Part shown: positions 25,717 through 34,515 of the stretch, in pieces
How the letters are laid out: every line of letters begins with the position of its first letter
Position numbering within the stretch: position 1 is the stretch's first letter
Program-made: the position numbers and the translations under genes
Source of the DNA: Puniceicoccales bacterium Verruco_02
Lineage (GTDB): Bacteria > Verrucomicrobiota > Verrucomicrobiia > Opitutales > Oceanipulchritudinaceae
Assembly (NCBI GenBank): GCA_001604585.1
Contig: LVBW01000020.1
Location: 1-64,000 of the forward strand
Length of the DNA: 64,000 nucleotides
Reading direction: 5' to 3'
The notes under the pieces: generated by a model
What the model was told of the DNA's origin: nothing
Seen by the model: the letters and a program-made list of their open reading frames with translations, nothing else
The model's database searches: none

Positions 25717-28700
25717 ATGAGCGAACCCAGACCTGATCTAGCCATCGAGAAAATCATCCCCCCGGAAGTAAAGGATGACGGCTTTGCCAAGCTGATTACC
25801 AAACTCTGCGAGGAAGAGAAGCTGACCCACGTTCTGGAAATCGGCTCCTCGGCAGGCGGCGGCAGCACCGAGGCATTTGTAAAGGGCCTCTCGCGCAACA
25901 AGGGAAAGCCAAAGCTCTACTGCCTTGAAATCTCGCGTACGCGCTTCCAGAAGCTGGCCGAGACATACAAGGGCTATCCATTCGTCAAGTGCTACAATGC
26001 GTCGAGCGTGGGGTCTGCCTGTCTGCCCAGTCCCGAACAGGTGCGCGCCTTCTACACGGGCTTCAACAGCCGCCTGCGCATGTTCCCGCAGGAGAGCGTC
26101 CTCACCTGGCTGAAGGAGGACCGCGACTACATAGAGAAGCATTCGGGCGTGGAGCCGGAGGGCATCGAACTAATCCGCAAGAGCAACAACATCGACAAGT
26201 TCGACATGGTGCTCATCGACGGGTCGGAATTTCTCGGCAGTGCGGAGTTGGACCGCGTGTACGGTGCAAGGATAATCCTTCTCGACGATACCTGCACGTA
26301 CAAGACCTTCGAGTGTCGCGAGCGCCTGATGAACGACCCGGCCTACGAGCTTATCGAGGACAACCCGAATGTGCGCAACGGCTATGCGGCCTTCCGCCTT
26401 CGCGAGCAGAAGTCCAAGGAGCTGCCGGTACACTTTTTCACCATCGTGCTCAACGGGCGTCCCTTCATCGAATACCACATCGAGATGATGAAGAAGCTGC
26501 CCTTCCGCTGGATTTGGCACATCGTTGAAGGCGTGGCCGACCTTGTCCACGACACAGCCTGGAGTAAGCGCAGTGGCGGGCACATACCCGAATCCCTGCA
26601 CAGCAGGGGCCTCTCCAACGACGGCACAAGCCAGTACATCGACGAGCTTGCTAGCCAGTATCCCGGTCAGGTGAAAGTTTACCGCAAGGGCGGGGGCCGC
26701 TTCTGGGACGGCAAGAAGGAGATGTGCAACCAGCCCTTGCCCGAAATCAAGGAAGAGTGCCTTCTCTGGCAGCTCGACAACGACGAGCTGTGGACCGCCG
26801 GACAGGTTTCGCGCATGAGGCAGATGTTTCTAGCCGAACCGGATCGCACTGCGGCGTTTTTCTGGTGCCACTTTTTCTTCGGCCCGGACCGGGTCATTAG
26901 TACGCGCAACTGCTATGCGCAGAACCCAAAGATGGAGTGGCTGCGCGTGTGGCGTTTCCGCCCCGGCATGAACTGGGCCGCACATGAACCCCCCGTTTTG
27001 GCAGCAAGGCAGCCCGACGGCTCTTGGAAGGATCAGGCTGCTGTCAAGCCCTTCATGCACGCCGAGACCGAGGCCGCTGGATTGGTCTTCCAGCACTTTG
27101 CCTATGCAACCCGAGAACAGGTGCAGTTCAAGGAATCCTACTACGGATACAAGGGCGCGGTGCGCCAGTGGGAAATGCTACAGGCCGAAAGACGCCTGCC
27201 CGTCCCGCTCAAGGGTCTTATCCCTTGGGTAAACGACGGCACTCAGGTGGACCTTGCCGCGCCACGGGGCATAGTCCCATTGGCCAGCGAGAAGGACGGC
27301 AAGTGGCTGTTCCGCCGCAGCGAGAGGCTCCCGCATATCGAGACTATCGAGGGTAAGCCTAATATCGTGGTCGATGGCGTGTTTTTCCAATATTACCGCA
27401 CCGGCATTGCAAGGGTGTGGAGTTCCATCCTTCGCGAATGGGCCGGGACGGACTTTGCCCGCCGCCTCATCGTTCTGGACCGCGGCATGACGATGGACCG
27501 GGTGCCGGGCATCAACTATGCGTGCATCCGCAGGCACGACTACGAAAACCTGCCCGCAGACCGGCGCATGTTGGAGCAGATCTGCCGCAACTTCGGTGCC
27601 GGGGCCTTCACTTCCAGCTACTACTCGCACCCGGAGCAGACCCCTTCCGTAATGCTCGTCCACGATATGATCCCCGAGGTCATGGGCATGGACATGAAAA
27701 GCCCAATGTGGGTCGAAAAACAGGACAATGTCCGCACGGCGCGGCACTTTGTATGCGTATCGGAGAACACGGCCAAGGACCTCTTGCGTTGCAATCCGAC
27801 ATTATCGCAAGACAGGGTCAGCGTGGCGCTCAATGGCCTATCGGGCATGTTCCGCAGGCAGGATCCGGCTGTAATCGAACGCTTCCGCCGCCGCTACGGC
27901 ATCGAAAAGCCCTACTTCATGCTCTCCGGCGGTCGTAGCTCGTACAAGAACGGCATCACTTTCTTCAGGGCTTTCAAACGCTTTGCCTATCACAACTGCT
28001 TCGAGGTGTTCTGTACCGGGCCTTCGCAGCTCGACACGATGGAGCGCGACCTTGCAGACGGTTCCCGCGTTCAGCAGGCAAAACTCGACGAAGAGGAGCT
28101 TGTGGCCGCATATGCCGGAGCCGTTGCACTGGTTGTTCCATCGGCATACGAGGGCTTCGGGCTACCCGTTCTGGAGGCTATGGGCACGGGTTGTCCGGTC
28201 ATATGCAGCAATGCCTCGTCCCTGCCGGAGGTGGCTGGCGATGCCGCCTTGCTGTTCAACCCTCGCAGCGTGGAGGATCTTTCGGAACTGCTTGCCGAGG
28301 TGCTCAAGCCGAACGTGCGCGAGCGCATGATTAATGCCGGGCTTGCCCGTGCTGACCAGTTCACTTGGGCGCGGATGGCAGACAGCCTGCGCACCGTGTT
28401 GGAGGCAGTGGCAGAGGGCAGGGCGGCGAGTGCTCCCGGCAGTGCTGCAACTATACAGGTTCCCAAGGCTCCCATCGACCCCCGCGAGGCTCTGCGCCTG
28501 CTAAACACGGGGAGAATTCAGGAAGCGGTGGATTTGTTCGACGCTTTGGCAGCCGCTGGCTTGGACGATGTGTCATCTCTGAACGACCGTGCTGTGGCGC
28601 ATTTCCAGCTTGGGCGAAGCACTGGCAGGATAGATGAGGTGAGGCGTAGCGTGGAGCTTCTCGACGAACTTCTCGCGGCCAACCCAGCGCATATCAACGG

Positions 28701-28830
28701 GTGGAAGAACCTGATATTCATATGCGGGGTTCTTGGCGATACCGCCCGCCAGCGCATATGCATAGAAAGGGTGCTCGCCATCAATCCCGGCGATGCCGAT
28801 GCAAAGGCAGCTCTGGCAAGGCTTGGCTAG
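25717..28830 (+). CDS. Giant fusion: methyltransferase-like + GT-A-like + GT4 glycosyltransferase + TPR-like tail
   Basis: 1037 residues, cytoplasmic. Residues 1-230 resemble a class I SAM-dependent methyltransferase (VLEIGSSAGGGST at 39-51, then FDMVLIDGSE near 160). Residues about 238-480 resemble a GT-A glycosyltransferase (VHFFTIVLNGRPFIEYH) with a D-x-D-like LDNDELW around 353-358. Residues about 549-905 are a GT4-type GT-B enzyme (YRTGIARV, MLVHDMIPE, VPSAYEGFGLPVLEAMGTG from about 807). The last 110 residues are TPR-like (GRIQEAVDLFDAL, NPAHINGWKNL, ERVLAINPGDADAK). It probably builds several linkages of a surface glycan. Substrates are unknown. It stands alone between xerD and a TonB-like gene. 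Confidence 0.8.
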   Translation: MSEPRPDLAIEKIIPPEVKDDGFAKLITKLCEEEKLTHVLEIGSSAGGGSTEAFVKGLSRNKGKPKLYCLEISRTRFQKLAETYKGYPFVKCYNASSVGSACLPSPEQVRAFYTGFNSRLRMFPQESVLTWLKEDRDYIEKHSGVEPEGIELIRKSNNIDKFDMVLIDGSEFLGSAELDRVYGARIILLDDTCTYKTFECRERLMNDPAYELIEDNPNVRNGYAAFRLREQKSKELPVHFFTIVLNGRPFIEYHIEMMKKLPFRWIWHIVEGVADLVHDTAWSKRSGGHIPESLHSRGLSNDGTSQYIDELASQYPGQVKVYRKGGGRFWDGKKEMCNQPLPEIKEECLLWQLDNDELWTAGQVSRMRQMFLAEPDRTAAFFWCHFFFGPDRVISTRNCYAQNPKMEWLRVWRFRPGMNWAAHEPPVLAARQPDGSWKDQAAVKPFMHAETEAAGLVFQHFAYATREQVQFKESYYGYKGAVRQWEMLQAERRLPVPLKGLIPWVNDGTQVDLAAPRGIVPLASEKDGKWLFRRSERLPHIETIEGKPNIVVDGVFFQYYRTGIARVWSSILREWAGTDFARRLIVLDRGMTMDRVPGINYACIRRHDYENLPADRRMLEQICRNFGAGAFTSSYYSHPEQTPSVMLVHDMIPEVMGMDMKSPMWVEKQDNVRTARHFVCVSENTAKDLLRCNPTLSQDRVSVALNGLSGMFRRQDPAVIERFRRRYGIEKPYFMLSGGRSSYKNGITFFRAFKRFAYHNCFEVFCTGPSQLDTMERDLADGSRVQQAKLDEEELVAAYAGAVALVVPSAYEGFGLPVLEAMGTGCPVICSNASSLPEVAGDAALLFNPRSVEDLSELLAEVLKPNVRERMINAGLARADQFTWARMADSLRTVLEAVAEGRAASAPGSAATIQVPKAPIDPREALRLLNTGRIQEAVDLFDALAAAGLDDVSSLNDRAVAHFQLGRSTGRIDEVRRSVELLDELLAANPAHINGWKNLIFICGVLGDTARQRICIERVLAINPGDADAKAALARLG

Positions 28831-28892
28831 GCACTGTTCACGTGGTAGCGTAGCGACAGAAATACGAAGTCCAGTTGGAAAACCTTATGGGG

Positions 28893-30137
28893 CTATTTTT
28901 TGCTCACGCTAAACGGGATGTTGACCCTGACCTTGACCTTCCTTGGTTTGCCGTCTAGTTTCCCAGGCACAAACTTCCATTTCTTGACCGCTTTAATGCA
29001 GCTCTCGGCGAAGGCTTCGTGAGTGAATACAATTGCTTTTGGGTCTTGCACTGTACCTTCTTCGGTAAGGGTGAACTCCATTGTTACTACTCCACATATT
29101 AGTTCATTACGAAGAATAACGGGATAGGTCGGTGGTTCCATTTTGATTGGTTTGGGCACAATCATGGTTCTTGCGGTCAGCGAGCAGTCCTCGACTATTT
29201 CCGTTTCGCCAACGCTAAGGCCAAAGCAGGTGCAGTAATCCATGTAACTGCTACTCATGGGATCGTGGAAACGCCAGTGGCGGAGTTTGGACATTAGTTC
29301 AATAGCTTCATTTTGGGGAACGTTCCCGGATATGCGGATAGAATGTGGAACTCCGTAGATTATTGACCCAAGGCTGAGCTTGGCCACCGTGTAATCGCTT
29401 CCGGAGAATGGCTTGTCCAGCTCAGGCTTGGGTGTGATGTCGGGCAGTTCTTTTCTTTTCGTATGCCAAGCTTTTCGAGCTTCGATCTCTTCTTTATCAG
29501 TCGTTCGGGGGCGGAATTTCAAAATGATTGTGCTCTCAATAGCTTGGCCGTTAAGCGTGGCAGGTTTGAACGTCAAGTTGTCTTTGGAGAGGTAGGTCTT
29601 TTGCAAGGCCTTTCCCAGTTCAGACTTTGTTCGAAATGATGTTACCTTCCCTTCGGCATCCACTTTCAATGTCCATTCAATGCAATCCTTGCCTGCAAGG
29701 GCATCAAGGGATGCTACGCCTTGTACGGCACTCTCAATCTGACTGATAAGCGCTGCTGATAGACGAAACCTTGCCTGTGGCAAAGTGGCGTCAGGGGGTA
29801 GATCTTTCGTGAACATGACAAACGAGCGATCGTCAATTAGGTAGCTCCAGCATGGCTCGTCGGCGATTTTGCCCGGTGTGAAGGTCCATAGTGGTAGCGA
29901 TGCACGGCTGAATTCTGCCCATTCGCTAAGGTTATCTTCGCATATTGCGGACACTGCCTCTCCTTCGGGGGAGACAAATATCTCCATCTTTCCGCCTGAG
30001 GCGAAAGACTCAGGTTCATTGCGCATTACGATGAGATACTGTGATTCGACACTGGCCCTCTCTTCTCCAATAAAGGAGCAGCTCTGACCAAATAGACCAC
30101 AGGGAAGTAATGCAGCGAGGAGGGGTAATAGACGCAT
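28893..30137 (-). CDS. Secreted protein with two TonB-C-like domains
   Basis: 414 residues with a signal peptide (MRLLPLLAALLPCGLFGQ). Two regions resemble the TonB C-terminal domain (Pfam PF03544): residues about 145-205 (IEWTLKVDAEGKVTSF ... TFKPATLNGQAIESTI) and the C-terminal 80 residues (PPTYPVILRNELICGVVTMEF ending in KKWKFVPGKLDGKPRKVKV). Unlike energy-transducing TonB it lacks the N-terminal membrane anchor and the proline-rich periplasmic linker. It is therefore more likely a periplasmic or surface protein using the fold for binding. Its function is unknown. The gene is followed on the other side by the DegT aminotransferase, also on the minus strand, 127 bases away. Confidence 0.72.
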   Translation of the reverse strand: MRLLPLLAALLPCGLFGQSCSFIGEERASVESQYLIVMRNEPESFASGGKMEIFVSPEGEAVSAICEDNLSEWAEFSRASLPLWTFTPGKIADEPCWSYLIDDRSFVMFTKDLPPDATLPQARFRLSAALISQIESAVQGVASLDALAGKDCIEWTLKVDAEGKVTSFRTKSELGKALQKTYLSKDNLTFKPATLNGQAIESTIILKFRPRTTDKEEIEARKAWHTKRKELPDITPKPELDKPFSGSDYTVAKLSLGSIIYGVPHSIRISGNVPQNEAIELMSKLRHWRFHDPMSSSYMDYCTCFGLSVGETEIVEDCSLTARTMIVPKPIKMEPPTYPVILRNELICGVVTMEFTLTEEGTVQDPKAIVFTHEAFAESCIKAVKKWKFVPGKLDGKPRKVKVRVNIPFSVSKK

Positions 30138-30264
30138 GAGATGCGTTTATACCTTTCACTTTCTGACGTATCAAGACGAATAAGCAGAGGACACTCGACG
30201 CTGGCAGCTCAGGGCCAGCTCGAACTCCTTTGATCCGCCACTTAGAACTGACTTTGCGAGGGCC

Positions 30265-31356
30265 TTAGGTAATGGCCTTGCGCACTGCGCTGACAATAAT
30301 GTTCTGATCGTCTTCGGAAAGGAAGGGGTGCATAGGCAGGCTTATGACCTCGCCAGCGGCCTTCATGGATGACGGGAAAGAGTCCCTTGAATAGCCAAGA
30401 GAGGCGAACACTGGCTGCTCGTGCAGGCACTTGGGGTAATAGACCGCCGTCGGGATGCCCTGCTTTTTCAGCGCCTCTGCGAGGACGTCGCGATTGGGCA
30501 CGCGGGTTGTGTACTGGGCATAGACGTGGGTATTGCCCGGCATCACAGCGGGGGTAACACACACATCGCCAAGCAGCTCGCTGTAACGGGCGCCGATGCG
30601 TGCGCGTTCCTCGACCTCCCATTGGAAGTGGGGCAGCTTGGCCAGCAGGACTGCGGCCTGAATCGTGTCGAAGCGGCCGTTCGTCCCGAGCAGGGGGTGG
30701 TCGTGGCGGACCAGGCCGCCGTGATTGCGAATGGCGCGTATCTTGTCGGCAAGGGCGTCGTCGCTTGTAAAGAGAGCGCCGCCGTCGCCATAGCAGCCGA
30801 GGGGCTTTGCGGGGAAAAAGCTGGTGCTGGATACTTGGCTGGCCGCGCAACTGTGTACGCCATTGCACGTGGCTCCGAAGCTCTGGGCTGCGTCTTCGAT
30901 GACGGGGAGGCCGTGCCGGGCCGCTATTGCGCCGATGGCCTCCATGTCCGGCATCTGGCCGAAGAGGCTGACGGGCAATATGGCCTTTGTGCGCGCAGTG
31001 ATGGCGGCCTCTATCTGCGAAACGTCGATGTTGTAGCTATCTGCCTCTATATCGACAAAGACCGGCTTTGCGCCGACTAGTCCTATGGCCTCCGCCGTGC
31101 TTATCCATGTGAATGGCACTGTTATGACCTCGTCTCCGGTGCCGATGTCCAGCGCGCGCAGGGCTATTTCCAAGCTGTGGGTGCCGCTCGATACGCTGAT
31201 GCAGTGCTTTGCTCCCACGTAGGCGGCAAGGGCGGCTTCCAGTTCCGCAACCTCGCGTCCCATTATGTACTGGCCGCCGTCGAGGACGGCTTGGATACGG
31301 GCGTCAATATCGCTCTTGTAACGCTTGTACTGCTCCTTGAGGTCTATGAACTGCAT
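30265..31356 (-). CDS. DegT/DnrJ/EryC1-family PLP-dependent sugar aminotransferase
   Basis: 363 residues from the ATG at 31356 (MQFIDLKEQYKRYKSDID), the standard N-terminus of this family; the upstream in-frame extension is not family-like. Landmarks are GREVAELEAALAAYVGAKH, the GTHSLEIALRALDIGTGDEV phosphate-binding region, IEDAAQSFGA, and the PLP lysine in SFFPAKPLGCYGDGGAL. Such enzymes transaminate keto-sugar nucleotides to make amino sugars for O-antigen, capsule or glycoprotein glycans. That fits the neighbouring glycosyltransferases. The exact sugar is unknown. tRNA-Leu lies just upstream. Confidence 0.9.
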   Translation of the reverse strand: MQFIDLKEQYKRYKSDIDARIQAVLDGGQYIMGREVAELEAALAAYVGAKHCISVSSGTHSLEIALRALDIGTGDEVITVPFTWISTAEAIGLVGAKPVFVDIEADSYNIDVSQIEAAITARTKAILPVSLFGQMPDMEAIGAIAARHGLPVIEDAAQSFGATCNGVHSCAASQVSSTSFFPAKPLGCYGDGGALFTSDDALADKIRAIRNHGGLVRHDHPLLGTNGRFDTIQAAVLLAKLPHFQWEVEERARIGARYSELLGDVCVTPAVMPGNTHVYAQYTTRVPNRDVLAEALKKQGIPTAVYYPKCLHEQPVFASLGYSRDSFPSSMKAAGEVISLPMHPFLSEDDQNIIVSAVRKAIT

Positions 31357-31516
31357 GGCTTTCCGAAATATGTAGTTGGCCGCACCCTGGGTATCCATGC
31401 GGACAATTCGGGCAATGCTGCCCCGAATTGATACAGATAGAAAGGAAAAAAGACGCTCATTGCGCGCATGTGTGCCTGGGCGGCTTGGTCAGTGCGTCGC
31501 AGTCTCTGTGGGCGAA

Positions 31517-31601
31517 TGGTGCTCGGGGTGGGACTTGAACCCACATGCCTCGCGGCACATGAACCTGAATCATGCGCGTCTGCCAATTTCGCCACCCGAG
31601 C
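31517..31601 (-). tRNA. tRNA-Leu, anticodon CAG
   Basis: On the reverse strand the 85 bases fold as a class II tRNA. The acceptor arms GCTCGGG/CCCGAGC are followed by A and an encoded CCA. The D-arm contains TGGC...AATTGGCAGACGCG. The anticodon stem CATGA/TCATG encloses the loop TTCAGGT with anticodon CAG. A long variable arm, TGCCGCGAGGCA, is present, and the T-arm reads GTGGGTTCAAGTCCCAC. It reads CUG leucine codons, which are the commonest leucine codons in this GC-rich genome. Confidence 0.97.
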
Positions 31602-31828
31602 ATTTCGCCGACTTCCCTCCTTGCGAAGGGCTTTCGCGCCGCGCCTTCCCCCTGGGGGAGGCTTCGGCTGTGCGAAGGCAACAACACTCTGGAACGGCGA
31701 GGCAAAGTCAAGCATCTGTTGGTCGATTGTGGCCGAAATATGTGAATAGCGTCGCTTTTCCGTAGCGTGCGCCTAATAGGCTGTGCTCTTGCCCGGCTGC
31801 CGCGTTGACTCCGCCTTCCGATGCGCCT

Positions 31829-32443
31829 ATGCTGCTGAAGATGGACTACATACGGGTGGAAATCGACAACCTTTCCCTTGTTCCCTCCGGCGGGGGAGCC
31901 TGTGCCATCATGCTGCGCGAAGCGGATGGGCAGCGCGTGCTCCCGGTGCTTATAGGGCTGATGGAAGCTCAGGCCATCGCTGTGAGGCTCAACAAGATGT
32001 CCATGCCCCGGCCTCTTACGCACGACCTGACGCAGGGCATAATGGCAGAGCTGAAGGCGAAGGTGGTGCGCGTGTCCGTGGACAAGGTGCGCGATGGAAC
32101 TTTTTATGCCACGATGGAGGTTGTCCATGCAAGCGGTGCCTTCAAGATTGACGCCCGTCCGAGCGACGCCATCGCAATGGCGGTGCGTTTCGATGCGCCG
32201 ATATTTGTAGCCAGTTCGGTGATGAACCGCGCCGCGGCCTCGCCCGAGGAGCTGCCCTCTCAAGAAATGGAAGTTAGCGACGAGGGCTTGGACGTATCCG
32301 ATGCCCCGGCAGACTCGCCTGAGCAGGTCCGCTCCCCTCTGGAGAGCCTCGAAGAGGAAATGAAGAGCGCCATTGTCGAAGAGGATTACGAGAAGGCTGC
32401 CCGCATCCGCGACGAGATACGCCGCCTGCGGGACCAACAATAG
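31829..32443 (+). CDS. Bifunctional nuclease (BFN/DUF151) domain protein with C-terminal UvrB/C-like motif
   Basis: About 204 residues. Residues 5-135 match the BFN family (Pfam PF02577): ALREADGQRVLPVLIG-type sequence, EAQAIAVRLN, RPLTHDLTQGIM, and the core DARPSDAIAMAVRFDAPIFV. A linker follows. The C-terminal 30 residues (LEEEMKSAIVEEDYEKAARIRDEIRRL) have the UVR motif pattern. Homologues with this BFN-UVR layout are widespread but poorly understood; nuclease activity was reported for plant and some bacterial members. No Shine-Dalgarno discriminates between ATGs at 31829 and 31841 and an upstream TTG at 31805. It heads a likely operon with rsmE and an MscS channel. Confidence 0.85.
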   Translation: MLLKMDYIRVEIDNLSLVPSGGGACAIMLREADGQRVLPVLIGLMEAQAIAVRLNKMSMPRPLTHDLTQGIMAELKAKVVRVSVDKVRDGTFYATMEVVHASGAFKIDARPSDAIAMAVRFDAPIFVASSVMNRAAASPEELPSQEMEVSDEGLDVSDAPADSPEQVRSPLESLEEEMKSAIVEEDYEKAARIRDEIRRLRDQQ

Positions 32444-32488
32444 CTTGCAAGCGGCCATCATCACCACACTCCCGACGCTTGCCAAGAG

Positions 32489-33226
32489 ATGAATCTGATG
32501 CTCATAGAGGGTGTTCCAGAGCGCCTTATATTACCCTTCGCCGACCCTCGCGCAAAGCATGTGCGGGAGCTGTTGCGCATGGGACCGGGGGACCGCTTTG
32601 ACGTTGGCAGCATAGGCGGACCAAGGGGCAAGGCGCTAATCGCAGCCGACAGCGCAAGCGGCATGGAGCTACAGCTGGAGTGGGGTGCACTGCCACGTCC
32701 AGCTCTTCCGCTCAGCCTCATTGTGGGCCTTTCCCGTCCCCAGACCATGCGCAAGATACTGCGCGAGGCCCCTGCACTCGGTATTGCGGCCCTGCATCTG
32801 CCACGTTGTGCGCGTAGCGAGGCCGGTTACTCCAGCAGCTCCCTATGGAGCGGCTCGGAGTGGCGAGATCTGCTTCACGCAGGTACAGAGCAGGCCTTTA
32901 CTACGCGGGTTCCGGAGCTGAAGCTTCACGATAACCTTGCCGAAGCCCTCGCAGCGGTGGGAAGCGCGACCGAGCGCATTGCCCTTGATAATTACGAGGC
33001 TAGCCTGCCACTAGCCCGTTGGAAACCCTCCGCGCACCCGGTTTCTTGCCTTCTTTGCGTTGGCCCGGAGAGGGGCTGGGATGGACCGGAGAGGGTGCAG
33101 TTACGCGAGAACGGCTGCCAGCTTGCCCACCTTGGCCCGCTTGTACTGCGCACGGAGACTGCGATGATCGCGGGTAGCGCCCTTGTCGCCTCCAGCCTCG
33201 GATACTTGGACGATATGAAGGACTGA
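32489..33226 (+). CDS. rsmE: 16S rRNA (uracil-1498-N3)-methyltransferase RsmE
   Basis: 245 residues, the usual RsmE size. It methylates U1498 in the decoding region of 16S rRNA. The N-terminal PUA-like part (HVRELLRMGPGDRFDV) is followed by the SPOUT knotted domain with VGLSRPQTMRKILREAPALGI, the SAM-binding loop VGPERGWDGPE, and the C-terminal signature LGPLVLRTETAMIAGSALVAS. It starts 45 bases after the BFN gene and ends 25 bases before the MscS gene. Confidence 0.94.
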   Translation: MNLMLIEGVPERLILPFADPRAKHVRELLRMGPGDRFDVGSIGGPRGKALIAADSASGMELQLEWGALPRPALPLSLIVGLSRPQTMRKILREAPALGIAALHLPRCARSEAGYSSSSLWSGSEWRDLLHAGTEQAFTTRVPELKLHDNLAEALAAVGSATERIALDNYEASLPLARWKPSAHPVSCLLCVGPERGWDGPERVQLRENGCQLAHLGPLVLRTETAMIAGSALVASSLGYLDDMKD

Positions 33227-33251
33227 ACCAACACCGTATTTCTCCACAACC

Positions 33252-34502
33252 ATGAAAGAGCAGATTGCCAGAATCATCTTCCAAGTAGAACAGCTCGGTC
33301 CAGCCGCCGGTATTGTCATATGGCTCTTAGCCGGGCTTGTCTCATATCTGCTGGGCACAAGAATCATCAGTCCGATAATCAAACGGGTGACAGAGAGGAC
33401 CAGTTGGGACTGGGACGACATACTGATACGCAACGGCTTTGCCAGCACCCTTTCCACGCTCGTTACGGTTGTCTTGCTGAGTGCCACCCGGCCCCTGCTT
33501 GGGGACATGGGCGAACTGGCCAACCTATTCCTCGCCAGATTGCTTAACCTGGCGCTCATATTGTCCTGCTACCTCTTGCTGGTGCAGGTACTGCGCACCG
33601 TGTACATGAGCTACGATGCGCGGGAAAACAGCCGCAACCTCCCCGTCAAGACCCTGACGCAGGCCGTCACGGTCGTATTGAGTATCCTTACGATAATTCT
33701 CGTAATTGCGCAACTTACGGACAAGAACCCCGTTCACATCCTGTCCGGCCTCGGGGCCTTGACTGCGGTCCTAATGCTCGTTTTCAAGGACTCCATTTTG
33801 GGCCTTGTCGCCGGGGTGCAGCTATCCGTTTACGATCTTGTGCGCAAGGGCGACTGGATAGAGATGCCCTCGCGCGGTGCTGATGGCGACGTCATAGACA
33901 TCACTCTGACCACTGTGCGCGTGCAGAACTGGGACAAGACCATCACGGCCATTCCGGCATACGATCTAGTCAGCAGTTCCTTCAAGAACTGGCGCGGTAT
34001 GAGTGAAAGCGGCGGCCGGAGAATCAAGAGGGCCATTAATATCGACATGAACACAATCCGCTTCATCAACGCGGCCGAGCTGGAAGAGATGAAGTCGATC
34101 AAGTTGCTGCGCGAGTACTTGGCAGGCAAACAGTGCGAGATTGAGGCCTTCAACAAGGGGCACTTTGCCGAAGGCGAGCTGGCCAACCTCGTGAACGGAC
34201 GTCGTCTTACCAATGTGGGCACTTTCCGCGCCTATTGCACGGCGTATCTCAAGGCACATCCGCAGATACATGCCAACACTCCGGGCCTGACTTTTCTTAT
34301 CCGCCAGCTCGACCCCGGTCCGAGTGGTTTGCCGCTGGAGATATACGTGTTTGTGAAGGATACGCGCTGGGTGCAGTACGAGGGTATTCAGGCGGACATT
34401 TTCGATCATCTGTTGGCCGCATTGCCCTGCTTTGGGCTGAGAGCTTTCCAGCAGCCCACGGGGGCGGATTTTCGCAATCTGGCAGGCGGCAAACAGGGAT
34501 AG
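33252..34502 (+). CDS. MscS-family mechanosensitive channel (YbdG-like)
   Basis: 416 residues with five predicted membrane helices in the first 195 residues, then a soluble C-terminal cage domain. The pore-lining helix region LSGLGALTAVLMLVFKDSILGLVAG, followed by KGDWIEMPSRGADGDVIDITLTTVRVQNWD, matches the MscS/YbdG core, in which the D-G-x-V element contacts the beta domain. Length and the C-terminal WVQYEGIQADIFDHLLA resemble E. coli YbdG. Such channels release solutes during osmotic downshock. It is the third gene of the BFN-rsmE run and is convergent with a glycosyltransferase gene. Confidence 0.9.
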   Translation: MKEQIARIIFQVEQLGPAAGIVIWLLAGLVSYLLGTRIISPIIKRVTERTSWDWDDILIRNGFASTLSTLVTVVLLSATRPLLGDMGELANLFLARLLNLALILSCYLLLVQVLRTVYMSYDARENSRNLPVKTLTQAVTVVLSILTIILVIAQLTDKNPVHILSGLGALTAVLMLVFKDSILGLVAGVQLSVYDLVRKGDWIEMPSRGADGDVIDITLTTVRVQNWDKTITAIPAYDLVSSSFKNWRGMSESGGRRIKRAINIDMNTIRFINAAELEEMKSIKLLREYLAGKQCEIEAFNKGHFAEGELANLVNGRRLTNVGTFRAYCTAYLKAHPQIHANTPGLTFLIRQLDPGPSGLPLEIYVFVKDTRWVQYEGIQADIFDHLLAALPCFGLRAFQQPTGADFRNLAGGKQG

Positions 34503-34515
34503 GGGCAAAGGGCTT

